The notes beneath the pieces are model-generated. The model did no database searches, was not told where the DNA came from, and worked only from the letters and a program-made list of their open reading frames with translations. This document shows, one piece after another, positions 27,280 through 27,740 of a DNA stretch of 27,740 bases (positions within the stretch are counted from its first letter, which is position 1; each line of letters starts with the position of its first letter). This DNA is from a virus. The stretch spans positions 1 through 27,740 of the IMG/VR virus record IMGVR_UViG_3300048687_000061; one strand, 5' to 3'. The translations under genes and the position numbers were made by a program.

Positions 27280-27740
27280 TCAACTCGCCAGCCTCTGAAG
27301 CGCGTTGGCGGCGTCCTGCTGTGCGCGGGCGAGGGCGAGCGCGCGGGAGGGGGGCCACGACGTGCCGCACCACCGGCAGGTGACCGTGCCCTCGCCAGGA
27401 CGCCGCGTCAGGACGGCGCCGCACCGGGTGTCCTCGGCGTCCAGGACCGTGGGGCACAGGCCCATGCGGACGGGACGCTCGGCCGGGTCGGTGGGCGCGA
27501 CGATCGAGCGGACGTCGCGCTCGAGGCCGCGGATCTCGGCGGCCATGTCGCCGGCCATCGGCCAGCTGGACGCGATCCATTCGAGGTTGATGGAGAGGGC
27601 GCGGGCGGCGACGGCGATGCGCCGGCCGATGTCGTGCTCGATGACGGGCTGGCCCCATCCGCGGTCGGCCTGCATGGCGGCGCGCCAGTCCTCGAGGACG
27701 CCGACGATGCCGCCGGGGCCGCGGAGGCTGAACGGGGCCT
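27280..27740 (-). CDS. Zinc-ribbon-containing protein, C-terminal part (runs off the window)
   Basis: The frame is open to the right-hand edge, so the start lies outside; an internal ATG at 27675 is not the likely start because coding sequence (PFSLRGPGGIVGVLEDWRAA) continues upstream of it. The N-terminal visible part is helical with GIVGVLEDWRAAMQADRGWGQP and DIGRRIAVAARALSINLEWIASSWP. The C-terminal part has CPTVLDAEDTRCG and CRWCGTSWPP, Cys pairs of a zinc ribbon, then an Ala-rich helix. Similar proteins are common in actinophages and may be regulators or adaptors. Confidence 0.6.
   Translation of the reverse strand, partial: APFSLRGPGGIVGVLEDWRAAMQADRGWGQPVIEHDIGRRIAVAARALSINLEWIASSWPMAGDMAAEIRGLERDVRSIVAPTDPAERPVRMGLCPTVLDAEDTRCGAVLTRRPGEGTVTCRWCGTSWPPSRALALARAQQDAANALQRLAS

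Overview
The window is high-GC actinobacterial DNA, most likely Streptomyces: G/C-ending codons, many GTG starts, 4-nt stop/start overlaps and high-GC hairpins. It holds the edge of a host chromosome segment followed by most of the late region of a siphovirus-type prophage and part of a plasmid- or ICE-like module. No integrase, replication gene or TraB/FtsK-type translocase is inside the window, so the element continues to the right.

Layout. 1-420: 3' end of an amino-acid permease gene, its terminator, and a tRNA-Lys(TTT), a plausible integration target. 421-2993: regulatory accessory genes. These are a small XRE protein, a three-gene operon of overlapping small proteins (two Cys-rich), and a 410-aa XRE regulator. 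A 21-bp perfect inverted repeat plus a third half-site lies between that operon and the regulator gene. 3026-5139: lysis region (holin-like protein, Amidase_2 endolysin, two other membrane proteins, a 99-aa unknown), bounded by hairpins. 5159-14127: tail genes, transcribed leftward: spike/fibre, receptor-binding-region proteins, Gp37-like protein, distal tail protein, a 960-aa tape measure, and tail assembly chaperones with a -1 slippery heptamer (GGGAAAA). 14131-21393: major tail protein, connectors, HK97-type capsid, U35 protease, portal, a small membrane protein, large terminase and a small-terminase candidate. 21394-21664: hairpin-rich non-coding DNA, a candidate packaging site. 21665-23052: P-loop kinase-like protein, HNH endonuclease, small membrane protein and an excisionase-type HTH.

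23139-26706 is the least ordinary part. It is a leftward cassette of overlapping membrane proteins that resemble the spread/transfer (Spd, DUF2637-like) proteins of Streptomyces plasmids. It is driven from a divergent promoter region carrying two near-identical perfect palindromes (26829-26867), opposite a 97-aa HTH regulator. At its 3' end it meets seven GGTAGAY repeats on a roughly 12-bp period (23356-23443) next to a 12-bp-arm hairpin. Its first large gene has 18 GTAC tetramers in about 570 bp, built by unusual synonymous codons. Together these suggest a phage-plasmid or phage-ICE hybrid with its own regulatory switch and a cis-acting repeat locus. That is inference: the transfer motor, if there is one, is not in view.

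Within the structural block most junctions are short overlaps (ATGA, TGATG, GTGA), so the virion genes look translationally coupled. Hairpins after the capsid gene (16064-16089), after the spike gene (5117-5139) and at the end of the lysis cluster (3026-3058) are the visible places where transcript dosage could be set.
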